From contig NC_045144.1 of the NCBI RefSeq assembly GCF_008831285.2, positions 6,408,575 to 6,472,574 of the forward strand: a DNA stretch of 64,000 nt, given 5' to 3'. Source of the stretch: Nymphaea colorata. Taxonomy: Eukaryota; Streptophyta; Magnoliopsida; Nymphaeales; Nymphaeaceae. Positions within the stretch are counted from its first letter, which is position 1; each line of letters begins with the position of its first letter. The notes beneath the pieces were generated by a model. It made no database searches. It was given only the letters and a program-made list of their open reading frames with translations, and was not told where the DNA came from. Below are positions 1-11,639 of the stretch, piece after piece. Position numbers and translations under genes: made by a program.

Positions 1-141
1 GGGTATTGTTCGTCTGTGAAAATGTCAACATTCACATTAGGAAGAAAAACTTTTGCTACCAAACCTAATCACAGGTAAGCAGAGAAAGATAAGACTAATG
101 AAGACAAATGATATACATAGAGAGGGAGAGAGGTATATTCA

Positions 142-3100
142 CTAAAAGCATTTCATATGTACAACTGAGGCACCAAACTCCACATAATCCTCCTTCGTAA
201 TCCACATCTGTAAAGGAAAGGTAAACATGAAGCAGTAAGAGAGAGAGAGAGAGAGAGAAAGAGAAAGAGAGAGTATGTGTGTGTGTTATGGATACAGCAG
301 ACACCATTTTTCTCCAGGTCTGCTCTAGCAACTGTTTGGTAAAACAACAAATGCAGTAAACCAGCATCTTGGGGTGGGCAACCGTCGATCTCATGGTCTG
401 CTCCTAAAATAGATACGCAGGGAAAGCATTCAAAGACCTTGCCAGGCTCATAACAGATGTCCAGAGCTGCCATGGCTTATGGGTTGCCTGCCCAACAAAG
501 TCTATACATGGAACTGTGTTGCCAGTCTTGAAATGACCAGCAAACAGTACCAGCTAAACTTCCACACCAACCAATGAATGACTTAAGAGATGGACCATAC
601 CCAGCTTTAGATACATGGATTCATACAGGATTACCAAAAGGTTTTCATGATGATGTGCCAAAGGGGATTTACCTGATCGAAACTGCTAAGAGAAGCCAGG
701 ATAGACCCTCCAATCCAGGCACCATATTTCCTCTCTGGTGGTGACATGATTCTTATTCTTGTGGTTGGTGGAGCCATTTCCTTCAGCTCCTTTGCAAGCC
801 GGTTAACCAACCCAGGCAACCCGGTGGTCCCACCACTCAACACAATATTTGCATACATGTCCCTCCTCACATCAATGTCACACTTTCTTATGGACCTGGT
901 TATGGCCTCATGCATTCCACATGACTCCACGCCAACCCAGCTTGGCTCAAATAGGATCTCCGTGCAGCTGAACCTACAAGAGCCCACTTTGATGACTTGA
1001 CCATCAGGCAACTCATACAGCTGATCTCGGGTCGAGCTCTCCCTGGCAGCAGCCATCTCCTGCTTGAAGTTGAATGCAACATAAGCTAGCTTTTCCTTTA
1101 TGTCCCGAATGATCTCTTGTTCTGCTGGAGTGGAGAACACATGACCATCTTCTATTAGAGAATTTGCTAGGGCCTCAGTAATGTCCTTGCCAGCAATATC
1201 AACCCTGTAAATTGCATGGGGAAGGGCATATCCTTCATAAATTGGAACTACATGGGTCACACCCTCTCCTGAGTCTATCACCATACCTGTAATTGCACAC
1301 TCTTAACAAAGTGCCAGTGTGGCTGCTTTTGGCATAAAGTTTGACTAATACATGAATCTTACTAAAACTAGAATTGATGAAGGAGATATTTCACATAACT
1401 CGGTTGAATGAAGTTGTCAAACAGAACCAGAGAACATCAAGTTAGCATAACAAAGTTCCAACAAAGATGCTTCATAAGTAAACATCAAACACCAAATGTT
1501 AATGACCCATGTACTAAATTTAGTACAATAGTTCATCTTAGAGTAAATTAAAAAAAAAATTACAAGCACAATCAATTAAGGGACAGCAAGTTTAGGTGAT
1601 AATCATGTATTTCCTGTCAAGATGAGTATGAGAATTGAAAGGGGCAGGTCTTTTAGACATAATCTTCCTTATTTACCTAGATCAGTGAGAGAGGCCCCTG
1701 CACAATGAAGTTAATACTTAATACACAGTTTGATTATACAAACTTTCTACTAATAAATTAATCCAAAATTCAATTATATATTGAGATCAAATGTGAAATG
1801 TAGGCCTGTCAAGGGGCTGAAACTGAAAAGGCTTGGAGCCACAGTTGGAGTATGAACCCAAATTGATGATTCAGAGTATGACTAGATTGTTTAAAGTGGA
1901 ACCAACTCTTTAAAATGCCTATTGGGCTCAGGAGTCCATATGCAGATAAAAGGGTGCCCCATCAAGCACTTGAAGACAAGTCATCAGAAGCTTAGTTGAA
2001 TCCACATGAGATTCATATCAACAAGTTTTGTCTGGTAAAGAACAACTTATATGAACTAATTCGAGCTTATAAGCAACATCTCGAATCGAAGGACAAAAAA
2101 AGTATAAGAATCCAACTCAAGCAACAAGAAATCCTGGTGTTAGTAGAAAAAACTGAATCTTGAAAACTGGAGGTTGGTTTGAGGTCTCACGAATCCACAC
2201 ATAGAACAACATTGAGAAGGATTTCAGTCAACCAGACCAAATGATTGAAAAATACAAACAGAAACATTGCCAGACAAACCCGATATCTGGATCAGCAATT
2301 TGCTGTCAAGGGACAAGTAAATGACAGCTCTATATTGAAGCTAACACGAGTGTTTTAACAAAGGTGAGAGACCAAACCAGTTGTGCGCCCACTAGCATAG
2401 AGGGATAAGACTCCCTGGGTTGCTACGTAGCTTGCTGGCACATTGAATGTCTCAAACATGATCTCAATCATCTTCTCCCGATTAGCCTTTGGAGTTAAAG
2501 GGGCTTCAGTCATGAGAACTGGCTGCTCTTCTGCACATGTCAAAAGCTCCCTTTCATATACGTGCTGCCATATACATGCCATGTCTTCCCAGTCTCTAAC
2601 TGCGCCATGCTCTATTGGAGATTTTAATAAAAGAATCCCACTTTTCGCTTGAGCCTCCTCACCAACATAGACCTCCTTTATGTTTGCAATGCCTGCATTC
2701 ATGCTCCTGTTCTTCCGCCGCCCAATGACGCTAGGAACAATGGCACAAGGTGCATCATCACCAGCAAATCCTGCCTAGAATTAGAAAATGAATAAAGGTT
2801 CTTAAGATTATGGCAATGGTTGTAACTAAACTTTTACAATTCTTGATTTTGAAAGGTTCCATGATACCAAGTGATTGAGCTTGGTTCAAAGATAGAGATT
2901 TTATTGGGATAATTATAAAAAGCAACACGCAGGAGCCACCCTGTTGTCTGGCATTCGATATTAGTTCAGTCTAGTGAATTTTGCTGATTCTGATACAGGT
3001 TTTACCTGATCAGCTCATTTTACAATTAGGAATTTCCTTGGATCTAAACAATGTACAGCTAAAATCTCTCTGCTAGTTTACATTGTCATATTTAAGCTTT

Positions 3101-3835
3101 TTGTTTTATTTGATAATATATTTTGATAAGTCAGACAATTCAATCCTTTGAAGTGAATACCTTCATGCAGCAACTTGACTGAAAGGGAAAGAAGGCAACT
3201 AAGCATTTATGCGGCTGCCAGCAAGATCGGTGCTTAAGATAAGCCATGTCATAAACAAAACATGCATTCGAAGATAGAGACAAGGACAAATCATGCAATT
3301 TCCCCCCATCGTATGACGCTTACTTCTACAGAATTTTACTCTTAAAAAAGGGAAGTAATGTCATTTTCTCAGAAACAATAATCCTCTGTAAATGCACGCT
3401 CATGGAACTGTCATACGTTAAGAGGAGATAGACAACTTAGAAATCAATCAGAAAGGACAAAAGGATCGTGTGGACGAGTTATCAGGTTTGAGACTCCACA
3501 GTTTTATCTAGGAAGTAAGCGTCAACGTTAGCTCCTCAACTTTTCTCACAGTTTCCTGACTATTTCTTGATTCCAAACTGTAATCGGAGATCATGATCCC
3601 TAGGCGTCACTACTAGTCCTTTTGCTGAATCTATGCGATTTTACATGCAGAAAACAGATAGACAACTGCCCAAAATATGCTAGAAATGAAATTTCTAAAC
3701 ATTCCATCAACTACCTTTCATGTTCCCGGGAAACAAAAGAAGAACAAGAAAAAGAAATAGTCATTCGATCGCTACCTTTATTGTGCCTGATCCGTTGTCA
3801 CAGATAATTGCCCGATCTCTGTCACCATTATCCAT
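142..3835 (-). CDS. Divergent actin, complete, four exons
   Basis: Actin-fold ATPase, the subunit of cytoplasmic filaments. Coding exons on the minus strand are 3835-3776, 2774-2378, 1286-673 and 207-142; all introns are GT-AG and the joined frame gives 378 aa (plant actins are usually 377). Introns fall at the plant-actin positions: after codon 20, inside the Gly codon of GRTTG, and before the terminal MWI segment. Recognisable blocks are CDNGSG (phosphate loop 1), [14 protein letters not shown] (the methylated-His site), [60 protein letters not shown] and the C-terminal KCF. It departs clearly from ordinary plant actins: the DNase-binding loop after the VIGRR segment is unlike the usual PRHTGVMVGMGQ, the second phosphate loop reads DSGEG rather than DSGDG, and the penultimate segment is rewritten. 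The start is the only Met of exon 1 (3835). It could be a specialised or relaxed actin copy; no frame break is present. Confidence 0.93.
238..287. repeat. (GA)n/(TG)n microsatellite in the last actin intron
   Basis: An interrupted GA run followed by a short TG run, lying about 30 bp upstream, in gene sense, of the terminal 66-nt actin exon (207-142). On the minus strand it forms a long CT-rich tract ahead of the acceptor. Confidence 0.85.
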
Positions 3836-6800
3836 ATTGACAAGCAGTAAACTCTACCAACCAATCTTTAAAGAAGCAGAGAGTGGTTTCAAGGAATGCT
3901 TTGCGTTTCGATATCAGCAGATGTTATTGACGATTCTGATAATCAGATGACGTTGGTGCTTGATAATAATGGAAGGATTGATCTGAGCATCAAATTCTAC
4001 ATACAGAAAGAGAAACAGAGGCGCTTTCCTTTGTTAACACAAAGATTTCTTAAAACATTATATGCTGTTCACAGAGGAGAGGATGTTATCATGGCACCCA
4101 CTTTGCGGAGTAACTGTGCCGATCAATCTCGTCGTCCTGGAGAGGAGAAACTCGAGGGAGAAAAGTACCTTTACAGCTCCTTCGTTTACGACAAAGCTTC
4201 TCGCAGGGCCCTCCCTCTCAGGGAGACGGGGGGCCCTCCTTCCGTTAACGCAGAGATTTCTTGAAACACGATTTCTTAAGATGGTGCACGTTGTTCCTGT
4301 CAGGGATGTGAACGGTTCGGAATCGGGTCGAGTTGACAATTTACCATATCCAATTTCGTCGGTTTCTTAAATTGAAGTAAAATTGCAGTTAGATAGGAAC
4401 GCCATCAGGTGTCAAATCAAAGCGAAGGTGGATTTGAGATTAACTCTAAAAAAAACTATAGATTTCAGCTGTCATCATGGATTTGAGATTCTCTCCTACT
4501 TGAGATCCAAAAAAAAATTAAACGGAACATATGATTGTTTCTAGAAGCCGCTATATAAATTCTAAATTTTGTATGAAGCTAAACAAAAAATTATTGAAAA
4601 TTTTATATAGTAAAATTTATTTTTCAAAAGTGAGGAGGGCCATCGCCCCCACCAGCCCCTTCTCCACCCCTATAATTTATTTTTTTAAACGCAGGGGAGA
4701 ACCAAAATTTTTTCATAAGAACGGCACCAAAATTTTTTTGATAAGAAAAACCGAATTAAAGTTTTTAAATTTTGACTACAGTCGAAATATCTTTTTTAAA
4801 AAATTTTATATAAAACAAGTAAATTTTTTTTAAAATTTAAATGTAATTTAAAAAAAAATTGAGGTAGGATTAAGGCCCATGCGCCTTACCTTGGCTCCGC
4901 CTCTGTGTAGTGTTGAAGGCAAAATGAAAGGTATCACCCAAAACATGCCCTAAGGTTTGGATAATACATGAATGATTATTGGATCCAAGTCTAATTTCAT
5001 TGAGAGCTTTATGGATCTGAGTTCATGGATGTGGTTTTAGCTTTTTGGGTACAACATCATCTTACCAATAGTGCTTGATATTGTCGAGATCAAGTTTATA
5101 TATGTATTTACTATTTACCCAAAGCAAGCCAGAACCTTGGAGGTATAAGCAGGGGCGAAGCCAGAATTTTTTTCAAGGGTGGACCAAACGGTTTGCTGGT
5201 CGGGTTAAGAGGAGCGACAGATCGAGTCAAGAGGAGCAACATGCCGGGTCAAACTAAAAAAATTTGATTTTTTCAATATAATTTTTTTTTCCTACGCTCA
5301 CCCGGGTCATAGCCCAAGCGGCCCCCCTCCCTCCCTTCCCCCTCTCTCCGCCCCTAAGTATAAGAGTATAATGTTTGGAGTTTTCTATCAAAGGGGTTTC
5401 TCTTAGTAAACATAAAAAAGAAATCTATGGGTTGGGAAGAAATTTACCATATAGCCCCTGTGCTTGTACATTTTAGTCACATTTGACATGAGGCATTTTT
5501 AGGTTCTCTAATAAAGAGATCTATGATCCGTTTTTGCTTAGGAATTTTTATCTAAGACAATATTCTTTCCTAATTTGTTGATTTTTTGTGAATAACATAA
5601 GTTTGGGTTGCTCAGTGTTGAGAGGGTGGTTCACCGCTTGTATGTTTTATTCTTAGATTTTAATTTTCTTTTCTTTATATTCCTTATTCTAGTAATTAGC
5701 TACAAACAAGGGCAGAACAAAGATTTTTTTTTTAAGGCCAAATTGAATTTTTTAAACTTTTTATAAGGGCCAAAATGTATTTTTCAAATTTCTCATGAGC
5801 ACCAAATTAATATTTTTAAAATTTACAGTAATTTTTTTAAAGTCCTAGCTCTCTCTACCGAGCTTCAAAAAGCTTCACCCAATATCTGGAGTTGACTTTT
5901 GAATGCATTGAAGTTCAAGTGTCATTATTTATTGTTAAATGTATTTTTTTTTATTAGCTAGGGGTATGGAGAAAACTACTTCTATGGGTTGGTGTTTTGA
6001 AATTAAAAAATATAGTTTTCTGAAATTAAAAAATATAGTTTTTCCAGATTTATACTATCATCAAGGCAAGCACCATGCCCGATTTCCTTGTAGGTCCACT
6101 CGGGCTCGCTCCGAAATAAATTAGAACTTTGGAGATATAAAGGTATGATCTTGAGGGTTTTAAGTAAATATTAAAAAAGAATAAAAAACTAAAAATTGTA
6201 GCCCATGCCAGATTATCTAACCAAGTAGATAAACTATTTGTGCTATCATCAAATGGTAAAGACAGCCATATAAGAAATGAATTTAATATAATTAACCAAT
6301 AATATGAGCTAGAGAAAAAGCATGAGCTTCTAACAAAAATAAAATTCTACATGCATAACTAATTAAAACTTATGACTAATTTCATTGTGAAAACTTGAGA
6401 AACTTAACAACAGGTCAAATTATAGGCTAACTTAGCCAAAAACAAAATCAGGAAGAAAGAGTGTTTAAAGATAAGATGCTTAATGATTTACTAGAACAGA
6501 TATTGATTAAATCCTAAACAAATGATCAGTGAAAAATCTATTCTACAAGTATGTTTTAACCAATTCAGGTCATGGATTAAGATCTAAGCATGACTTAACC
6601 AACAAGAACAAAGCCTATAAACAAAAGAAGTAATTCAAAAACTAAGGAGTTTCCAACGTAACTTCAGGACCAATTAATTTAACAATTTTGAAAGCCAAAA
6701 ACTATACAAAGTCAAAAACTAAAAAATTCATGTTGACTACTCTAACTTCAACTAAGATATGTTGGCAATCAAAGGAGCAAAAATCCCAAAGCTAAAGATA

Positions 6801-8025
6801 CTTTACCTAAACCTGCACCCTGAAAAACAAACAAAACAAATATAGAAGATATGGAATTTTTTTTTAGTTAATTTATTAAAAACCTACCCAAAACTCATCT
6901 AAAAAACCATTGAAACTGTTTTTCTGCAGAGCAAAACTTGCAGCAAAAAAAAATGTCAAAATTGCTACCTTTACAGTCTACAGATTCAGAGTTACTTAAC
7001 TAAAAATTTTGAAATTTTAATAACACAAACCACACTACCTTTCACTACTTATAAACTCTTGTTTGATTAAATAGAATAAGTGAAAATTCTATAAAAAAAT
7101 AAGCAAAAAATTTCCAACAAAACCCAGCTTCTAAATGAACCTAAAAGCCCAAAGATCATTACATACTACGTCAAAAAGTGAGTCTTTGAAAAATCTACAA
7201 ATTTTTTTTGAAAACTATTGCTAATTAAAGACAAGTTTATATGTTTGCTAAAAATAAAGGATATTCTTTCTAGCAGAAACTAGAAAAAAAAACAAGTAAA
7301 GTTCATTACTATATTTTAACCTACTAATAAATTATTTTAATTATAATCTATCCAACAATTTAACATAAGGGAACGCAACAAAAGCATTAAAATTAACATT
7401 ATCGCATGAAAATAAACAAACAAAATCAAATTCTTACATACAAATCTCAAGACATTTAGTTTTTGTATGCAAAACAAAAAATTGCCAACTAAAATTAGCT
7501 ACTTGTACCACTATTCAAACTAAAATTGCTAATTAAAAAAAAGTAAATCTATTAATATAACCTTCTAACTGCTATACCAACCTACTAAGAAACCAAATAG
7601 CACAAAAGGAAAAAGAAAAAAAAATAGATTCAAAACCAAGACTCAAAAAACAGTTTCAAAATTGGTTTGTAGCAAATTGCCTGAAGTTCTCTTAAAAATT
7701 CAAAAAATCTAAGAAATTTTTATTGTAAAATTAAACTAAAACCAAAATAGCTATATAGACGCCTTGAATTATCTTACTAATCAACTACAAAAGAACATGA
7801 ACAATGTTAAGAAAGGTTGCTGGATAGGTGGGTAGAACACCAAACCTCGTCCGCCAGAACATCGCGGTTAGTATTAACTTCCGGCTCCTCATACAGAGAG
7901 GAGACCAAGAGAGTTTGAACGTGGGTACCCTCGGGGGAAGTTGAGACGAGTCGTTCTTAGAATCTATCCAGAATGATGTCGATAGGGTGTCGTACTTTGT
8001 CTTCTTACAATGCGGATAAAAGATA
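3836..8025. other. AT-rich intergenic spacer between actin and the PPR gene
   Basis: No coding region is supportable here. Near 4030-4280 there is a short imperfect direct duplication: a segment with TTAACACAAAGATTTCTTAA is echoed about 210 bp later as TTAACGCAGAGATTTCTTGA. It lies just upstream of the actin start and may hold its 5' leader and promoter. From about 4600 to 5900 there are degenerate transposon ends (separate entry). From 5900 to 7800 the sequence is very AT-rich with no recognisable content. From 7800 to 7990 it is more GC-balanced, again without a recognisable gene. Confidence 0.6.
4630..5860. repeat. Degenerate remnants of a common plant repeat family (AGGGGCGGAGCC-type ends)
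   Basis: Related motifs occur in both orientations: CTTGGCTCCGCCTCT near 4890, AGGGGCGAAGCCAGAA near 5152 and CTCTCTCCGCCCCTAAG near 5341-5357. Two weaker forms with long T-runs are near 4693 and 5708. The pair at about 5152 and 5357 is inverted and encloses roughly 205 bp, as for a small decayed element. No coding remains were found. The assignment rests on the well-known frequency of this end motif in plant repeats. Confidence 0.45.
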
Positions 8026-8075
8026 ATGGCAGCTATCTGCTACGATGGAGTTGGGCAGTCCCAGACCAGAAGATT

Positions 8076-8076
<1 letters not shown>

Positions 8077-8106
<30 letters not shown>

Positions 8107-8107
8107 G
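8077..8107. repeat. (GA)n microsatellite in the 5' leader of the PPR gene
   Basis: A pure GA run with one AA interruption, ending about 25 bp before the PPR start codon at 8132. It is probably in the 5' untranslated region. It also produces a spurious Arg-Glu repeat reading frame starting at 8026. Confidence 0.85.
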
Positions 8108-8131
8108 TGACGGTGGAGGAGGAGGAGGAAA

Positions 8132-10831
8132 ATGGAGAGTTCGGTTGCAATGTTGAATCTGAGATCCCAAACTCCAACTCTCCCCGGACTAGAACGAACT
8201 CAGCCGCTCACTTTCAAGATCCCAAACCCCAATTTTTCCTTCACCAAAAAGGTTCCACCCTCGAAGTCAGAAGAGCGCTGCAGCTTCACAGAACACCAAC
8301 TGGTCCAATTGTCCAACCAGGGAAAGCTGAAAGAAGCCGTAGTGCTACTCGACTCTGAGTTGAGAGGTAGGAAAATCAAAAGGAGCACCTACATTTCCAT
8401 GTTACAGGCGTGTATCGATGTGAACTCTATGTCTGAAGGAAGAAAAATTCATGCCCATATTAATTCTGTTGTTGGTTATGAGCCTGATCCATATATTCGA
8501 ACGAAATTAGTGAGCATGTATGCGAGATGCGATGGTTTAAAGGAAGCTAGAAGAGTATTTGATGAAATGTCTCAGCGAAATATCTTCACCTGGTCTGCAA
8601 TTATCGGCGGATATGCAAGAGAAGGGCTATGGGCGCCAGTCACCGAACTATTTGTTCGGATGATCCAAGAAGGAATCACCACTGATGCGTTTCTGTTGCC
8701 AAAAGTTCTGCAGGCTTGTGGAAACTTGGGTTTGCTGAGGATGGGAAGGACCATTCATTCCATGGCAATTCGAATGGGTTTTGATGGTCTGCTTCATGTA
8801 TACAATTCTTTAATGGCTATGTATTGGAAGTCTGGAGAACTCAATACTGCACGTCGACTGTTTGATCAGATGCCTCTGAGGGACTGTGTTTCTTGGAATA
8901 CGATGATATCAGGTTATTGTGCCTTTAATCAAAATGAAGAAGCACTGAAGTTGTTTTATCAGATGCAAGTTGAAGGAATAGAGCCGATACCAATGACTTG
9001 GAACATACTGATCGCAGGATATAATCAGGTTGGCAATTGTGATTTCGCAATGGAGCTGATGCAGAGGATGAAGAGCCATGGCTGCAATCCTGATGTTTAT
9101 ACATGGACAGCAATGATATCTGGGTATTCTCAGAACAATAGAGAAAATGAAGCTTTGAGTCTCTTTGTTGAAATGCTGTTGGCAGGAATTAAACCCAATG
9201 GATTGACCGTAACAAGTGCACTTTCAGTTTGTGCTGACAGGAAAAACCTCAGAAAGGGTATGGAGATACACTCTGTTGGAGTGAAACTCGGATGGGCCAC
9301 CAATCTCCTTGTGGCAAATGCGCTAATTGACACATACGCTAAATGTGGGAAATTAGAAAGTGCCAGGGTAGTGTTTGATACAGTTCCGGAAAGAGACATT
9401 TTCACATGGAATTCCATGATTGCAGGATATGCACAAGCTGGATTCTGTGGCAAGGCTCATGACCTATTCTGTCAGATTGAGAGTTCAGGTATCCGCAGAA
9501 ATACTGTGACTTGGAATATAATGATTTCTGGATACATGAAGAGTGGTGATGAGGAACAGGCTCTTGAACTCTTCCAGGAAATGGAAACAAGAGACGGTGT
9601 GAACAGGAATACTTCTTCCTGGAATGCCATTATAGCCGGATCAGTGCAAAATGGGCACAGTGACAAGGCACTACAAATATTCAGACAAATGCTGTCGCTT
9701 TCTGTTAGACCTAATCAGGTCACCATGTTGAGCATGTTGCCTGCTTATGCTAATCTGCTAGGAGCAAAAAAGGTACGGGAACTTCATGCATACCTATTTC
9801 ATGTTGGTCTAGATTCAGAGGCTACGATTGCAAACTCACTTATTGATACCTATTCCAAGTCTGGGAACATATCATGTGCCAGAGTTATATTTGACAGAAT
9901 GTTGTTTAGGGATATTATATCTTGGAATTCGATGATTGCTGGCCATGTTCTTCATGGACAAGCAAAATCAGCCAAGGCTCTGTTTGATCGCATGATGTCT
10001 GTTGGTGTTACCCCAGACAATATTACCTACACAAGCATGATCCTTACCTATGGACTCCTGGGAGTGATTACAGCAGGGGTGGAACTGTTCTCCAGCATAT
10101 ATGAGGATTCCCCATCTATGCCAGGCCAAGAACACTTTTCTCCCATGGTTTTTCTATTTGGTCGATCTGGCAGAGTGAGAGAAGCAATGGAGTTCATAGA
10201 AAACATGGATATAGCACCCAATTCCGCTGTTTGGAACACATTATTCACTGCCTGCAGGATCCATGGCAACATTACACTGGCAGTCTACGCAATGGAGAAG
10301 CTGAACGAATTAGAACCTGGAAATTTGACAAATTTGAAAATTCTAGAGCAGCTTTATGTTTTAGAAGGGAGATCTGAAGAAGCTTCAAAGTTGCGGAAGC
10401 CTGTGAGCACTAACAGAATGATGGAAACTCTTGGTTACAGTTGTATTGAAGTTAACAACCTGGTATACCAGTTTTTTACAGGGGACCGGCCTACACCATG
10501 CTTCAAGTCCATGGATGCAAAAGTAGACAATTTTGCTCAAGATAACAAGATGACTAGACATGATTCTGGATTTAGAGGCCTTCATATTTACGAGGAAGAG
10601 GGAGAGGATGCTGTTGGCGTTCATAGCGAGAAACTAGCGATTGCTTTTTCTCTTATAAACAATGACAGCTCTCAACCTATTCGGGTGGTAAAAAACCTCA
10701 GGGTATGTCTAGATTGTCATAATTATGTCAAGTTGATCTCTAGATTTTATGGGCAGGAGATACTTCTGAAGGACACCAGTAGCTTGCATCATTTTAAAGA
10801 TGGTACTTGCTCCTGCGGGGACTTCTGGTGA
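8132..10831 (+). CDS. PPR protein, PLS class with E and DYW-type domains (At1g19720-like)
   Basis: Organelle RNA-binding protein of the kind that specifies C-to-U editing sites. The reading frame is intronless, 899 aa, and begins at the first ATG after a GA-rich leader. The N-terminal ~45 residues are Ser/Pro-rich with basic residues and few acidic ones, consistent with an organelle transit sequence, but plastid or mitochondrion cannot be decided. PPR repeats run from about residue 90 to 690, with recurrent motifs such as LVSMYARCG, LIDTYAKCG, TWNSMIAGYAQ and SWNAIIAG. E/E+ motifs follow, then the deaminase-like DYW domain: HSE at 831-833, CLDCH around 859-863, HHF at 886-888 and CSC at 893-895. 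The protein ends GDFW, so the canonical terminal DYW is DFW. Repeat order and many stretches match my memory of the Arabidopsis At1g19720 family, so orthology is likely; the RNA target is unknown. Confidence 0.96.
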   Translation: MESSVAMLNLRSQTPTLPGLERTQPLTFKIPNPNFSFTKKVPPSKSEERCSFTEHQLVQLSNQGKLKEAVVLLDSELRGRKIKRSTYISMLQACIDVNSMSEGRKIHAHINSVVGYEPDPYIRTKLVSMYARCDGLKEARRVFDEMSQRNIFTWSAIIGGYAREGLWAPVTELFVRMIQEGITTDAFLLPKVLQACGNLGLLRMGRTIHSMAIRMGFDGLLHVYNSLMAMYWKSGELNTARRLFDQMPLRDCVSWNTMISGYCAFNQNEEALKLFYQMQVEGIEPIPMTWNILIAGYNQVGNCDFAMELMQRMKSHGCNPDVYTWTAMISGYSQNNRENEALSLFVEMLLAGIKPNGLTVTSALSVCADRKNLRKGMEIHSVGVKLGWATNLLVANALIDTYAKCGKLESARVVFDTVPERDIFTWNSMIAGYAQAGFCGKAHDLFCQIESSGIRRNTVTWNIMISGYMKSGDEEQALELFQEMETRDGVNRNTSSWNAIIAGSVQNGHSDKALQIFRQMLSLSVRPNQVTMLSMLPAYANLLGAKKVRELHAYLFHVGLDSEATIANSLIDTYSKSGNISCARVIFDRMLFRDIISWNSMIAGHVLHGQAKSAKALFDRMMSVGVTPDNITYTSMILTYGLLGVITAGVELFSSIYEDSPSMPGQEHFSPMVFLFGRSGRVREAMEFIENMDIAPNSAVWNTLFTACRIHGNITLAVYAMEKLNELEPGNLTNLKILEQLYVLEGRSEEASKLRKPVSTNRMMETLGYSCIEVNNLVYQFFTGDRPTPCFKSMDAKVDNFAQDNKMTRHDSGFRGLHIYEEEGEDAVGVHSEKLAIAFSLINNDSSQPIRVVKNLRVCLDCHNYVKLISRFYGQEILLKDTSSLHHFKDGTCSCGDFW

Positions 10832-10984
10832 ACAACATTATGTATATAACGATATCCTATTTTAGAAATTGAGCGGCTTCATGCGGATTGGAATTTTGTT
10901 TCAGTTCAAATTGAGGGTCAACAGGTCAATCTGATCCAAGTGTTGAGCTATTCAAATTGGACTGCAGTCACCCTTATCCTGTAA

Positions 10985-11132
10985 GGGCTGTTTGGCTACA
11001 GTAACCATGAATCTTCCTCAATTTTTGTGGCAAATTTATGAAACACAATGTTATAAAGTTTTACGGATCTACCTCAATCATTGGAGAAGGTTCATGGAAC
11101 AATAAGATACTGTTCTCATTGCCAAACAGCCC
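10985..11132. mobile_element. Short inverted-repeat element (MITE-like), 148 bp, with a partial copy near 11755-11816
   Basis: The ends are GGGCTGTTTGGC and GCCAAACAGCCC, a perfect 12-bp inverted pair, 148 bp apart and without coding capacity. A partial second copy of the right part occurs at about 11755-11816: ATGGAACAATAACATACTGT is similar to the segment at 11095-11113, followed by CGCCAAATAGCTCC. No convincing target-site duplication was found, so the superfamily is open. Confidence 0.6.
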
Positions 11133-11279
11133 CATAATGTACATCCAAATCTGTGATAGTATATTTTGACGAAGGGTGAAAGATCATCACGAGTATTGTT
11201 TTTCTACGGACTGTATCTCGATCAAGGGACTACTCTACATCTTCTATGTTAGGTTACCGGCCTCTGTAGACGGAGCTAT

Positions 11280-11534
11280 ATGATGGAAACTTCCAGAAAT
11301 GCTCGCCTTTATGAGTTGAGTCTCCATCCATCAGAAGTCTTGATCGGCAGGGAGCTTATTTTTCTTGAACGTGTGGAAGTTCTTTCTCAAACAGGACATG
11401 CTAACCTGTTCAGCAAGAAAATATTGGAAGATTTACATGACATTGCACCTGAACTGCATAAAAAAATATTGGAGGTTTTGCATGATTCTGCCTCTCAACT
11501 GCATTGCACCAGTCAAGGGCATGCTCAAGAGTAA
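11280..11534 (+). CDS. Small hypothetical reading frame with a duplicated 15-residue segment
   Basis: An 84-codon open frame about 450 bp downstream of the PPR stop. I do not recognise it. Its second half contains two in-frame copies of a 45-bp unit (11415-11459 and 11460-11504), encoding the related segments KKILEDLHDIAPELH and KKILEVLHDSASQLH. These are heptad-like and could form a short helix. No intron or family signature is visible. It may equally be part of the PPR 3' untranslated region or chance. Confidence 0.2.
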   Translation: MMETSRNARLYELSLHPSEVLIGRELIFLERVEVLSQTGHANLFSKKILEDLHDIAPELHKKILEVLHDSASQLHCTSQGHAQE

Positions 11535-11639
11535 TGTACATGACCATGGGAACTTCTGGTTCGAGTATAAAGCTGATCAAGTTCATTTCATTTCAATGTT
11601 GGTAAACATCAGTTACTTTTTCAGCGCCCTGATAAAGTG

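Noticed and set aside
8026-8358. 110-codon frame overlapping the PPR start
   Set aside because: It runs through the GA microsatellite (RERERERK) and is out of frame with the conserved PPR protein.
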